Source: Phylloscopus collybita
Taxonomy: Eukaryota; Chordata; Aves; Passeriformes; Phylloscopidae
DNA length: 64,000 bases
Reading direction: 5' to 3'
NCBI GenBank assembly: GCA_027886175.1
Contig: JAJNNQ010000023.1
Coordinates: 9,689,001-9,753,000, forward strand
The notes below the pieces were generated by a model. That model was not told the DNA's origin, searched no databases, and was given only the letters and a program-made list of their open reading frames with translations. The translations under genes were made by a program, and so were the position numbers. Shown here piece by piece: positions 13,421 to 24,610 of the stretch (its first letter is position 1; every line of letters starts with the position of its first letter).

Positions 13421-13497
13421 AATAAATGGTTCTACAGGGAAAAAAAAAAAAAAAAAAAAAGAGAGAGAGAGGGGGGGAGGAGGAAGAAAGGAAAAGG
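13421..13497. repeat. AATAAA followed by A21, (GA)5 and G-rich purine tract
   Basis: AATAAA (13421-13426) lies 13 bases before an A21 run (13440-13460). That run passes directly into five GA units and then a G/A-only stretch to about 13497. The A run could be a decayed retroposed tail that grew into a purine microsatellite, or a plain microsatellite next to a chance hexamer. No flanking duplication is visible. Confidence 0.7.
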
Positions 13498-14406
13498 TTT
13501 GCAATTATGAGATCATAAGAGTCCAACCATATAAGTGATGACTAAGTGTAATCTTGTGTTTCAAGAAGATGAAGAAAAACATGTTTTTGAAAATGTTGAG
13601 GCTGGTATTCCCAGTCAAGAGATATTCCTCTATTGGCCTGCAAGTCACCCTTTCAACCTGGGCTCTCCTCCAGCCCATGGGTCCATGGCAATGACTAGAG
13701 GGGAGAAAATCCCCGCTACTGGCCAGCTGTGCTCCAAATTACCTTACTCAACTGTGCCTAGAAATGTAATTGCATGTTTCCATGGGATTGCATCAGAATG
13801 ACCTGCTCACCCCTGACACAGTTCATATATCTGTGATCTCTGTAGATAAAAATCTCTTTCTTCTGTGTGTGTCTGAAGATTCTGTAAGGACAGTCAATTC
13901 CCCACTAACCAAGGAAATGGAGGGAGCAGATAGCCCAGATACAGCCAAACTGTAAGGAGTGCAAAACACAGAGAAATTATGTTCTCAAATGGACAATAAG
14001 AATATGAAACACAGAAGAGTTTAGTGTTGCTGCTGAGTACAGACCACAGATCTACATAAACTGGCAGACCTGCACTAGTGGATACAGCACATGTGGATAT
14101 GCCACACTGAGCCCAGCTCAGCATCTCCAGTAGTTGATTTCCATGGGGACAGTGGATAGTGGGTATCTAGGGATAACTACAGTTCACACTGGTGGTGTAC
14201 AACAGTGTGAACAAACATTGAGAAAAACCCAAATTCCAGTTCAGGTGAGAGCAGAAATATTTCCTGCTAACCCAAAGGAAGTGCCTGTCAAATTGAGTAA
14301 CTGAGAACTCTCTGAGAACTGTCTCAGCTCAGCCTTCTCTCCCAAATTCCATTAGCATTCGCTCCTTCTCATGCCCCTTTTCTCTTTCCTGGCTCTTCCC
14401 TCACAG

Positions 14407-14744
14407 GCTGAAGGAACTGGTACCTGTAATTTCTATGCTAAAGGAGTGCTGTTCTATCCCAGAGCAGAGCTGTGGTCCAAGCAGAGGGGAAAGTCAAGCA
14501 CAAGCAGAGGCTTAAGAGGAGGACATTTTGGTGGCTCTGATGAGAAAGAATGCCCTGGTGCAAACTGCAGTTTGGGTCATGTTGTGGAAGGGGAAGGAGA
14601 AAATACAAAGCCTCGGGTGACTGGAGGACAGTGTTTGGCAAGAGCCTGGGAGATCCTGCTAGAAAAATTTGAATCTAAGACAAAGGAAACCTATGATTCA
14701 GTTTCGAGATGTGTCAGGTCAGCCACAAAGACAGAGAAGAAGAG
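14407..14744 (+). CDS. Candidate internal exon, product not recognised
   Basis: This is a possible exon and not a proven gene. A strong 3' splice-site match (pyrimidine-rich tract ending CTTCCCTCACAG) lies immediately upstream. A strong 5' splice-site match (AAGAG then GTGAGA) follows. One plus-strand frame is open through all 338 bases (112 codons plus two). The predicted peptide starts AEGTGTCNFYAKG, has a cysteine-glycine patch (ECPGANCSLG) near the middle, and ends in a charged, probably helical segment rich in K, E and R. I do not recognise a domain. No partner exon was identified. It could equally be an exon of a long non-coding RNA, or pure chance: in 64 kb some open segments will sit between good splice motifs. 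Confidence 0.22.
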
Positions 14745-16527
14745 GTGAGACTGCACCTCTTTTGCTTTTAAAAGAAAGGTCTGAGAAGAAGAAAATCAAT
14801 TAATATAACAGCCAGTGAAATAAGAAAAACATCTGGGAGGTTATTTTCTTGGTAACGAGCTAATGTAAATAGATTGTATTAGGACATAAAATGTGATTTC
14901 CATAAAGATGTAAGTGAACTCCCCTCATTCAAAGGCTGTCCTGGGCTGGACATTTCCACGGAATTCCCTCCCTGGACCCACCACTGTTTCCTGTTGGGCC
15001 CCTCACACGGCAGGGCAGTCCCGCTCCTGACAATGACTGAGGCTCAGGACTATTGTAACCAAAACCCAAAATGTGTTCCCATTAAAAAAATCTGGATGAT
15101 AGCAATTAATTCCACATTTTTGTGAATAAATATCATGCGTTTTGTGCCAGAACACTTTGGCTTGCTCATAGAAGCTAACAGTGACACATAAATCTATTTC
15201 CCCCATTGCTCAACAGACCATCTCGTTCTGCAGACCAGTTTTCACAGGGGAAAAGGGTTTTTTTCTGTCTCTCAGTCAGCACCTTCAAAGGTCCTTGCTC
15301 CCCATCTTCATGTTGACCTGTGGGTTACAAAATGCACTCAAAGCTACCGATGTCAAGGTAATCCTGTGACTGCTTTGGGTTTTCACCAGACACTGATATG
15401 AAACAAATTTATTTCCAAGAGCTGCCCCACCATTTCCCAGGAGTGATGTCATTCAACTGGAGTCAATGACCAGGACTTCTCCCCTCTCCTGTAGCCAAAC
15501 CCAGCAGAACAGATGTGCTGTGAGCATCCCTGACACCACAGCTATGCTGAAACGACCCATCCTGTTCTCCCTGTGGTGCTGCTAGGAAAGAGCTCTCCTC
15601 TGTCATCAGTGACTTGGGTTAATGTGGAACAAGGAAGGACCAACACCTGAGCAGAGAATGGTCAAGCCATTCAGAAAAAAAGGCTGACATACCCTGTCTT
15701 TTCCCAGCTGTGTTTATTTTTACTCTGCTGATTTTGGTGTGTTGCATTACAGAAGTATAAAACCAAAGGAAAGCAGTAGGATTCTGGCTGTTCTGAAGCT
15801 TTACAGATGTTTGCTGGCTTTATGTGGGAGAAACATCACTATTTTATTGACCAAACTCTTTTTTGTTTTAATATGGAAAATCTCAGTGGCACTTCACTCC
15901 ATTTGTCTTATTTTTTCTTCTTTAGTCATATGATAATGTACACTTATAAGCAGTGAATCATCCCCCCAAAAAGTCATAAAGAGAAAAATAGCTCGTATGT
16001 ATGTCTCAGAGGTCAATGAATCATTGACAACAGGTATAATGGGAATAATTATACACTCCTGAGAAACTTTACCCAAAGCCCAGCTCAGGGGCTAGTTTCA
16101 AAACTTCTGAGCTGTGCAGCTGGATCCAAGGCTGTGAGTGCCAGGTTAGGAAGCAGCCAGGAGAATTTCAGATTTGTATTATTGCAAGGAAATGTCTTCC
16201 CCAAGTGTCTGTTATGTGTTGACAAATTGTTTATACTTAACCAAGCAATAATAATGAACAGTCTAAATAGACATTGATTTTTATGTTTTTAATTCACTTT
16301 TAGTGGGAAAATATCCTGGCAACTGAAATATGGATGTCGAGCTTTGGATGCCAGCCATTGCTTTAGAATGATGCTATTTTAAGCAGTAATATGTATTATT
16401 TGGTAAAACAACAGATATTTTTAGGGTCTAATCCTGGAAGTTCCTACTCCAATGAGCTTCAGCCTTCCAATCAAAGTTTCTGGAATTATACATATTAACA
16501 TAAATTTGTAGCAGACTGCAGCCAGAC

Positions 16528-16552
16528 AAAAAAAAAAAAAAAAAAAAAAAAA
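16528..16552. repeat. A25 homopolymer
   Basis: An uninterrupted A25 run. No AATAAA lies within 30 bases upstream, so there is no good support for a retroposed tail. Confidence 0.9.
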
Positions 16553-18108
16553 GTTTCAGTTTCAATGTAGTTTGCCTGCTGCCTTCCTAGAAATAGTTGA
16601 AATATAAATGTGAGGCAATTGCTTCAGAAAACAAGTGCAAAATCCTTCTCTACGCCAGCCCAAAGAACTGGAGCAACTAAAGACACACCTGTGGACCAAG
16701 CCCAGCTCCAGAAGAAGGCTTTGCTTTCCAGTGCAGGGTCATTGGCTATTTTGAAGATCATCTATCACACAAAGCACTCAGGGCTGCCTCCCAGGGCTGC
16801 TGGCTCCACTTTTCATCTGGATTTGTACCCTGGGCTGAGCTCAGCCCCAGTGCCAGCTCCAGCAGACCTGGAGATCTTGCACATCAGTGTGGAGCTAGAC
16901 CAAACAACCACCCTTGGGAACAAGGACAACAACTATTTTTTGTCAGATCTGCTGAAGCCTCTTGGAAAGGAAAGATGGACAACTGTGCCCTCACAATAAC
17001 GTAGCTGAATCCCCTTCCACCAGTGCACAACAGGAATTCTCCTAAAGAAGAGAATTCCTCACATAAGGAAAATTTACAAAATAAATGATGGATTAATCAG
17101 ATCCATTGTGTGCAGCATGAACCCTGCCATCCACCAAGAGCAAACAGAAGCCCCCAAGCATCTAATATACTTTTTCTCTTAAATATCCCAGTGGTGCAAG
17201 AAAATGGTGATCAGCCCCTATCCTATCACAGCAGTGCAGAGCTGTGCACCAGCACTAGCAGTTAATTCAGTGAGTATTTGTAATTGCCCATACCTGGGAG
17301 GAGATGGTGGTCACAGGAACTCTTTCAATGGAGACAAACAGGCACCTTCTGAGAGCAAATCTTCTGATCCATCATCGATATCTGCCTTAGGATAAGCTGA
17401 ACCACCTTCTGGGAGTTCCCATTTCTCCTTGTAAACTGCAAAGGGAGCATGGCTGCAGCTGTGGCCAGCTCAAACATAAATGTCTGACTCCTAGATGCCT
17501 TGAGTTGGAGCAGAAATACTTCACCTTTAGCTGAGAAAGTAGTTGAAGAGAGATGGGTGGCTGCTGTTGCATTTCTGGAAAATGCAAGATATTATACGAC
17601 CTGTTAATTTATTCCAGAGTTTCCCTTTATGCTTTAACAATATTGTTCAGCATTCAATTCAAGTCATAACATTTAATGACTTGTGGTCAGCTCAGCTTAT
17701 CCTGCATTTCTGTGCCAGCTTAAAAAATAAACAAAGCTGTGTCTACTGAATGGCACAGAGGGATTTACCCTGCTCCTACCACAAAACACGTATCAGAACA
17801 AACCAACACAGTCTCAGCTCAGGTCAGAGAACATGGGGCTGTTCTTTACATCCTGCTATAGGAGACTGAGAGAGTTGAACAGTTTGGTAATGATCATCAC
17901 TCTTTAGGGGACATGAAGACTGAGGACAGCTTCAAATTAACACTACTTTCATTCCAAACATGTCCAGTGGCCTCAGATAGGAGATGCAACGTGCTGGGGG
18001 CTGCACAGTTACTTGGGACTTGTTTCCAGCACTGAGTTAACTCAGTGAATAACCTAAGTCGTGTCCTCACTCATACAGAAAAGCTGTGGGTATGGAGGGT
18101 GCCTTTGC

Positions 18109-18164
18109 AGGGGTGGCTGTCATACAGAGGGGCAATGTGGCATTGTCACACATGAGCCACCCCT
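18109..18164. repeat. Inverted repeat with 10-bp arms
   Basis: AGGGGTGGCT (18109-18118) is matched by its reverse complement AGCCACCCCT (18155-18164), with a 36-base spacer. A competing 9-bp pair (ACAGAGGGG with CCCCTCTGT) overlaps it. The spacer does not pair well, so a stable long hairpin is unlikely. Confidence 0.6.
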
Positions 18165-19011
18165 CTGTCAATTCTGCACACACAGTGAGAAGCATTAACC
18201 CCATTGCAGGGTAAACTCCATGCTGCAAATAATCCCCCCAGGAAGAGGTAATCCCCGTCCTGATGAATTTACAACCAAAACCCCCACGTAAGGTGTGGCA
18301 GGAGGGACAAAGCCAAAAAGAGTTACAGCAACTCTTACAAAAGCATGTCTGCTGCCAAGTTGGGAACAGAATTTAATGCTCAGCTGGTGACAAACAATCC
18401 CAAAACAGTACCTGCAGTACCATTTTGCAGAAGATGCTCCATACCTTAGGCAATGGGAAGAAAACTCAAGTGTCTTCCTCCCTTAGAGGGTCTATGCATA
18501 CTCAACTGATTCCAGCACAAATTATAAAGATAGATTTGTAATTTCTTGGCCTTAAAACCATTCTCTAGGCATACCCAGTCTATGAATCTGCTGCACAGAC
18601 ATTCTCCATGTTCTCAGCTTTCTGGTTTAAAAGCCATTAACCAACATTTATGTCTCCATTTCTTCAAAATCCTATTTTAATGTAATTTTGGCAAATAGGA
18701 CTGTAACTATTTAAAGCTGTTCTGTGGGTTGTGTGCTTTGAAGAAGAAACCATTACCAGATACTTTAGAAAATTTCCATTTATCCTCTCTTGTTTCTCTG
18801 CTTTTATGCACCTTTCCTACCAGCTGCTGGACCGCTGCCTGCCAACCTACCTCCCCCTGCTCCTGCATTCCACATTCAATGGGCTCCTCTGCAGTCAAAA
18901 GCTTTCTCCTATCTTGTGGTGCCTTTATGTTAGAGAAATAATTTGTTTGTTACATTCAAAAGGGAATTGTTTGGTCCTGTCTTTAAAAATGTATGACAGA
19001 GCTACAGTCTA

Positions 19012-19026
19012 TTTTTTTTTTTTTTT
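19012..19026. repeat. T15 homopolymer
   Basis: An uninterrupted run of T with no other structure around it. Confidence 0.85.
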
Positions 19027-19789
19027 ACCCTTTTGCTTGGAAACCTGTACAATTATGATCTTAGGATGAAAGCACATCTTTGAGTAGATCACGCAATGAG
19101 ACAGGCCATTTCATCACAAGTGCCTATATGGAACTTGGAGTGGTTTCTTAAATCTACCATAATAAAGATACAGAACCAAACCAGGAAGCCATTTCCAAAA
19201 TTGAAGCCCTTACCCCATCTAAATCAAACTGTTTCTGGAGTTGGCTGATGTGAGGACGAAGGGTGAGGAAAAGAGGGAATATCTTGAAATACATTTTCTA
19301 CATCCTCTTCCCTGTCCTAAGCTATATACTTTGGGTTGCACCCCAATGGAGACACTTTCCAATGCTCACTATCCTCTTTCTCTCCTATCCCATGAAAAGC
19401 AGCAGTTAACTACTGAGCCCTTTGCCTCCCCATTTAAAAGTCTTCAGCATCCACAGTTCAAGTTACATCCTTGTAATCTATAGATTCATATCTAATAATA
19501 TGAAAGTTCTTCTGCAGCATCTCCTGAAGCAGGATTTCCAGGCTGTGCAGTGAATATGTATTAACTTGCAGATCAAAGCTGCCCTTGTCATTACATTAAT
19601 GATCAACCAGTCAATGTTATACAACACAGGCTCAGCACAACCTTCAGATCCAGCCCTATGAAAATGTCTTCATCTCAAAGAGATGGCTCTGAAACTCCTC
19701 GATGACCCCTGCTCACCTACCAGCATCACTGCCTACACAGGGGGACTGGGGGACATGCTGCAGTTCTGTCCCATGACCAGGACATCCTG

Positions 19790-20012
19790 AAGAAAGAAAT
19801 GAAGGAAAAGAGAAGGGAAAAAAAGACAAGAGAAAAAGAGAGAAGAAGAGAGAGAAAAAGAGAGAGAAAAGGAGAGGAAAAGGAAAAAGGAGAGGAAAAA
19901 GAGAGAAAAAGAGCAAGAGAGAAAAAGAGAGACAAAGAGAGAAAAAAGGAAAAAAGAAAAGAGAAAAGAAGAGAAAAAGAGAAGAGAAAAAAGAGAAAAA
20001 GAGAGACAAAGA
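19790..20012. repeat. Polypurine tract, degenerate (GAGAAA)n
   Basis: About 220 bases of the plus strand are almost only A and G, made of irregular GAGAAA, GAAAAA and AGAGAG blocks with a few C and one T. The bias keeps frames open on both strands: a K/R/E-rich 178-codon frame on plus (19799-20335) and S/F/L-rich frames of 120 and 161 codons on minus. All of these are composition artefacts and not genes. Long purine/pyrimidine mirror-like tracts can form triplex DNA and slip in replication. Confidence 0.9.
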
Positions 20013-21008
20013 GCAAACTGGTCTGTGGAAGGGCTCTTGGGCTCTTGCTGAAGTTTTGGAAAAGTAATCTTTCATCTCTTCTGGAGGAAAAGGCAGTGCT
20101 CAGAGCATGTGGCAGAGCTGCCACACAAGAACAGGAGATGACTGGGGGCATCTGGCAGCAGTGTGTGACACAAGCACACAAATCCAGGGGCTGCCAAGGC
20201 AGCAGCACCACCAGCAGTGAACCCCATTACCACCCTCCCCCTACACCTTCCCAAAGCCCCTCAGTGCACGAGACCCTCTGCACAGGGAGGGCAAATCCCA
20301 ACCAGCCTTGGCTCCTATTTCCTGAGGGCTGCTAAAACCATGTGCTAATCCTGTCAAAGCTGTCTCTCTGCATCCCCTGCCAGGGGTGCACACATAAACC
20401 TGCCTCATGTGAGCAGCCACCACAGCACACAGAGGAACGGGCTATTTTAGCACGGCTCCGCTTTCAGGTTACCCTGCTGGCTCATGTTACACACCCAGTC
20501 ACAACATACTGAAATACAATACCACACCAGAACAGATATGTGACAAATTCTCCTCCAACCACACAAGTGCCTTATCCCTGTCCTGATCCAAAGTACAGCA
20601 CTGCAGAACTCCTGCCAATCAGGCACGCAGCCACACAGGCACAACGTGAGTTCAAGCACAGAATGACACCTCAGAAACTGGGAAGGAGGGAGAAATAAAA
20701 AAGATATCCTTCTGTTTATTTCACGTGGATGTTTTGTTCAGTTATGAGGAATTCCCTGTTTCCTTCATAAAAATATACCAAAGACCTGCCAAGGAGGGCA
20801 GCTATGGTGCTGCAGGAAGAAGAAAGGAGAGGAGCAGGACCTCCTACCCCACACTCCACAGCTCCGACATTAGAAGCTTTATCAAATCTGCCTTGCAACA
20901 CCTATTGCTTTAAAATGGAATAAAGGCAAGTGGTGCAAGAGGTAGGGAGGATAACATTATATTCCAGTGACAGGGACAGAGGCAGCAAATGAAAAAGCTT
21001 TATTATTG
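20013..21008. other. Non-coding DNA, no gene supported
   Basis: Unique-looking sequence between the purine tract and the MIR copy. I see no gene or repeat that I can name. Confidence 0.5.
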
Positions 21009-21190
21009 GGAGTCAAAGGATTTCCTCTGAAATCCTGGTTCCATGCATGAGGTCACTGGAATTCCTCAGTTTGCCATTGACTGCTGTGTGGACACAGGGC
21101 AGGCAAACCTTGTGCCTCAGTTTCCAAACCTGCAAAGGTAGAAATATGAGCACTTCCCCTGCTTCAGCAGGGCTTGTTGAGGCTTGGAGG
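21009..21190 (-). repeat. MIR SINE, reverse orientation
   Basis: This is the best MIR match in the window. Reading the plus strand, 'gagtcaaaggatttcct' and 'aaatcctggttcca' are followed by 'ccattgactgctgtgtgga', 'cagggcaggcaaacc', 'tgtgcctcagtttcc', 'aaacctgcaaaggtagaaat' and 'cagggcttgttgagg'. That is the full order of the reverse complement of MIR, including the 'gcctcagtttcctcatctgtaaaatg' core and the 'agggttgttgtgagg' block. The copy is diverged but nearly continuous, so it is an ancient insertion. Confidence 0.8.
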
Positions 21191-23650
21191 TTTGCAGTGT
21201 GCTGCAAGATCAAAGGATCAGAAGAGCATTACATATTCAGCACAGGTCCACACACCATTTGAAGGTCTGGAGGCAAGATAGGTTGCTTAGCTTGCAGAGG
21301 GAAGCAGGAAACCAGGGATTTCACAAACCCTTTTTTTGTAATTACTGGGGATTGAATTGGTCCTCTGCAAGATGGGCACACCAGGCTGGCATCTCCCAAA
21401 CAGCACTTACCTCAGAGGTACCTTCAGGATTAGCCCTAAGACTACCCTAGAAGTGAAGACACTGAGATCAGACTTGTCTTTGTGAAAACACAAGCGTTTC
21501 TTAAGTTTGAGAGTCACTTTCAACAACATTTCTCTTGCAAGCTTCTCTGTATCACCCTTCTATTTGCTGGGAAACACAATATAAATTCTGGCATTCACAA
21601 CACTGTCACAGGTTGTGGTACCCTGAAAGGTCTCATATTTCTGCAGAAGCAATAACTCTTCTGCTTGTAACTGTAAGCCAAGGTCTTTCTTACAGCACAC
21701 ACAAGCACAGAAGAAAATTAATGTATTCCAGGAAAGCAGAGGGATGAATTCACAATTACAAGTGGGAGTTGATACTTTTGTAAACACACACAGACAAAAA
21801 TTTATGACACAGATCTTTTTCTAGTTACCATGAAAGGTCATTTCAGTCAGACTTGACTGGAGACCTGTGGGTAGCACATGGACTCTGTTATTCTCCCTTT
21901 CATGCCTCCACAAACTCGTGCTGCTGCCAGTACATCCACAGCAGCTGGGCTTGGTCCTCCCTGGGGTTCCTTGAGGCCACACATCCCCAAGCTCAGGTCC
22001 TCAATAAAAGAAGGGGCTTGCTGTTCAACATAATTTCAGGATTTCCACAGTTCCTAACTTGCCTATCACAAGTGCTCATAGTGCACACACCTAAAACCAA
22101 GTCTCCTGCTTGTTGTTAATTCTTCCAACCCACCACACATGACAGACAATGAATACAAGAGTCAGTACCAACATTCCCACAGACACACACACACACACAC
22201 GTCCATTTGAGGTGCTCCACCTGCCACACCTCTCCTTTTTTAAATCAAAGTATCTTATCTGTTTAGAAATAAAATGTTTGCCAAAGATTAAATGTTGATC
22301 CAATGCTCAACAAAACCAGTGGGAGTCTGAAGGCACACAGGTCACACAGGATCCAGTCAGAGCTCCTGACACTTGGCAGGCTCAGACCTCACCTTGCCAG
22401 TGCAAGCAACTAGACAAAATGGGAGCAAAAACCCGTACAGGTGGTTTTTTATCATTTACCCAGGTCCCGGATAAAGACCTGAGACACAAACAGAAAAAAT
22501 TGTAAAAGGTGCAGAAAATGCAGTGAAATAAAACTGCAAAACTACCAGGGAAGGTTGGGTTTGGTGCTTCAGAAGATATGACTGAAGTGTGGAAACCTAT
22601 GGCACCTGGAATGGTGGAAATGACTAAAACGAGTATTACAAGAATACAAAGCCTTACATGAGAAAACAAAAAGCCTTAGAAAAGTAGTCAAATGAAAGCC
22701 CATGCTAATGGCTGGCATTACCAGAGAGCCTCATTACAGAAACAAAGCCTGGGAGAAGACAACACCAATCCTGGGCTTTACTCAACAGCAAGGACAGACA
22801 AGATTTTATAAAAGAAATTTCTCCACTGGTGCAGACGGCAAATAAGCTTTTTGGGAAATATTCCAAATGCAAGAAGAATGCAATGAAACCAGATCTGAAA
22901 GAACCAGGAAAGAAGTTCACATGGATACTGCCTGCAAGTTTAACAACAGGACTGAAGAGCAGCACCTTCCAACCCACACGCACTCAAAACCCACAGGTAG
23001 CTCTACATCCCACAACCTGAGCTGGTCATCTCACAGCTGGAATGATATTGGAAGGCTCCACCAACGAGGGGCTCAAAGTGGAACAAGCCTCATGTCTTAA
23101 TCTGCTACCTCAGTCAAGTAGAAAGAGGCATTAAAAAGCTCAGTGACTACAAACTGAATCAAGAAGTACTGAGACATGAAATAACACAGAAGCTCTTCAC
23201 ACTAATTAGTGACTGTATATGCAGCCTGTGGGACGTGGGCGCTGGGGTCTCACCTGAAATCTTGAAAACTGAAGTACTCCAAGGCTCCTGTGCATATCTG
23301 GAATATTATAAATTAATTTCCTTATAACTCTATGAAGTCCTTTTTGCTAAAAGAAACTTAATTTGAGACTGGATGGTGTTCTCAGAGGCACGTTCCAGTT
23401 CAGCCACATCTTACAGGCTGTAATGCAGAAAACACTGAAATGCCACAGGCTGTAACGTGCAGGTGTTCAGGCAAGAGAATCACAGGGGTCCCCATAGGCC
23501 TTGAAATCAGTGAACCTGTGCAAAGAGCAATTAAACACTCTCACAATTGGAGATGACTTTGGCTTCCTTTGCTGAAAGCCTCAGTGTGCAGCTGGTCACA
23601 TTTCCTCAGAAATTTTGCTTGGCAACCCTGTGTGAAAAGAGCACAAAATC
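21191..23650. other. Non-coding DNA, one A-rich unclassified block
   Basis: An AC microsatellite lies within this stretch. From about 22.4 to 23.2 kb the plus strand is rich in A and carries many short broken open frames on both strands (63 to 95 codons). It could be a decayed interspersed repeat, but I cannot match it to a family by eye. Confidence 0.45.
22183..22200. repeat. (AC)9 microsatellite
   Basis: Nine perfect AC units, likely polymorphic in length. An alternating purine-pyrimidine run like this can adopt Z-DNA. Confidence 0.9.
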
Positions 23651-23707
23651 TTGTGTATATGTGCACACATATACATATATATACACACATATATATAGAC
23701 ACATATG
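23651..23707. repeat. Compound (TG)/(AC)/(AT) microsatellite
   Basis: A run of alternating purine-pyrimidine steps built from GTATATGTGCACACATATAC-type blocks, with partial palindromes. It could extrude a small cruciform. The overlapping short frames, repetitive in Y, T, H and I on plus, come from the repeat. Confidence 0.85.
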
Positions 23708-24469
23708 GCCCCTTTGTGTGACTCCGTGGAGCAAACCAGAGAAGAGATCAGACTGATAAAGGAAGAGAATGTCTCCTGGAGCATTTGCAGCTGGCAGTGT
23801 GGCTCAGTGACCAACCAACGCCACGCACGATGGGGAAGCTCAAGGCAGAGGTTCAGCTTCCCAACCAAGTAACAGCTGAAGAGAAAGCACAGCTCAAGTA
23901 AATTGAGGTGCAGAACCCAGGGAGCTCTCAGGCTTAGAGAGTTCTCTGCACCCCTTTTGTTAGGCTACTGGTAATTCTAATTCTAAATAATTCTACCAAC
24001 TGACTTAGTTGAGGCAGTGGTTCAAACCAAAACATGTCCATACCCCAGTGACCAAAGAAGTGAAGCTTTGCTCAATAACCTCTACAAAACTATCCCCCCC
24101 ATTTGAGAAAACAACTTTATTCCCCAAAGTACTCAGAAATATGTCTAAATTACACTGTTTTTACATGCCACCCTGTATAATGAGGTACAAGCACGGACTT
24201 AAGGAACTTCCCTTGTGCTGGGTATTTGAAGGTATACTGGGGAGCCAAGGAGAAGAGGAATACACTTGTCCTCCTGCCAGGACTTTCAAGAAACACCAAA
24301 ATAAATAAAAAAAAACCCCTGCAGACATCATTAAATAGTAATATCATGCTGTGAACATTTTAAAAAGTGCACTAATTGGAGACGATGGAGATTTACAAAA
24401 GTATATACTGAAATGAGGGACAAAAAGGACACTGGATAGTCTAATGAGACAAAGAAATGTAATACTGCA
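23708..24469. other. Non-coding DNA, no gene supported
   Basis: Unique-looking sequence with only short open frames (up to 99 codons). Nothing nameable. Confidence 0.5.
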
Positions 24470-24610
24470 TCTGTACAGCATCTCCCAATCTAACATGCAG
24501 TGGGAAACTGGTATCCTCACCTCCCAGAGAGAAACTGAGGCAAAGAATGGTTATATGACTTGCAAAATGCTGTATCAGATCTGGGAGGCTCCCTGTGAAG
24601 TGACTCAGTG
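24470..24610 (+). repeat. MIR-like SINE fragment
   Basis: The segment 'ggtatcctcacctcccagag' leads into 'agaaactgaggcaaagaatg', 'gttatatgacttgca' and 'cagatctggga'. This is the MIR order of a 'cccattttacagatgaggaaactgaggc' core, then 'gttaagtgacttgcc', then a 'gagctgggattc'-like block. The copy is diverged. Confidence 0.6.

Larger units (their letters stand above)
14745..19785. other. Non-coding DNA, no gene supported
   Basis: No nameable gene. It holds an A25 run (16528-16552), a T15 run (19012-19026) and an imperfect hairpin at 18109-18164. A 129-codon open frame (16610-16999, plus) just after the A25 run shows no domain and no splice-site support. Confidence 0.55.

Noticed and set aside
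16610..16999. 129-codon plus frame after an A25 run
   Set aside because: Considered as a retrogene, but the A run is upstream of the frame and not downstream, and no parent is recognised.
19726..20335. Long open frames on both strands (178 codons plus; 120 and 161 codons minus)
   Set aside because: They are produced by the polypurine tract. The K/R/E and S/F/L compositions mirror each other and carry no coding signal.
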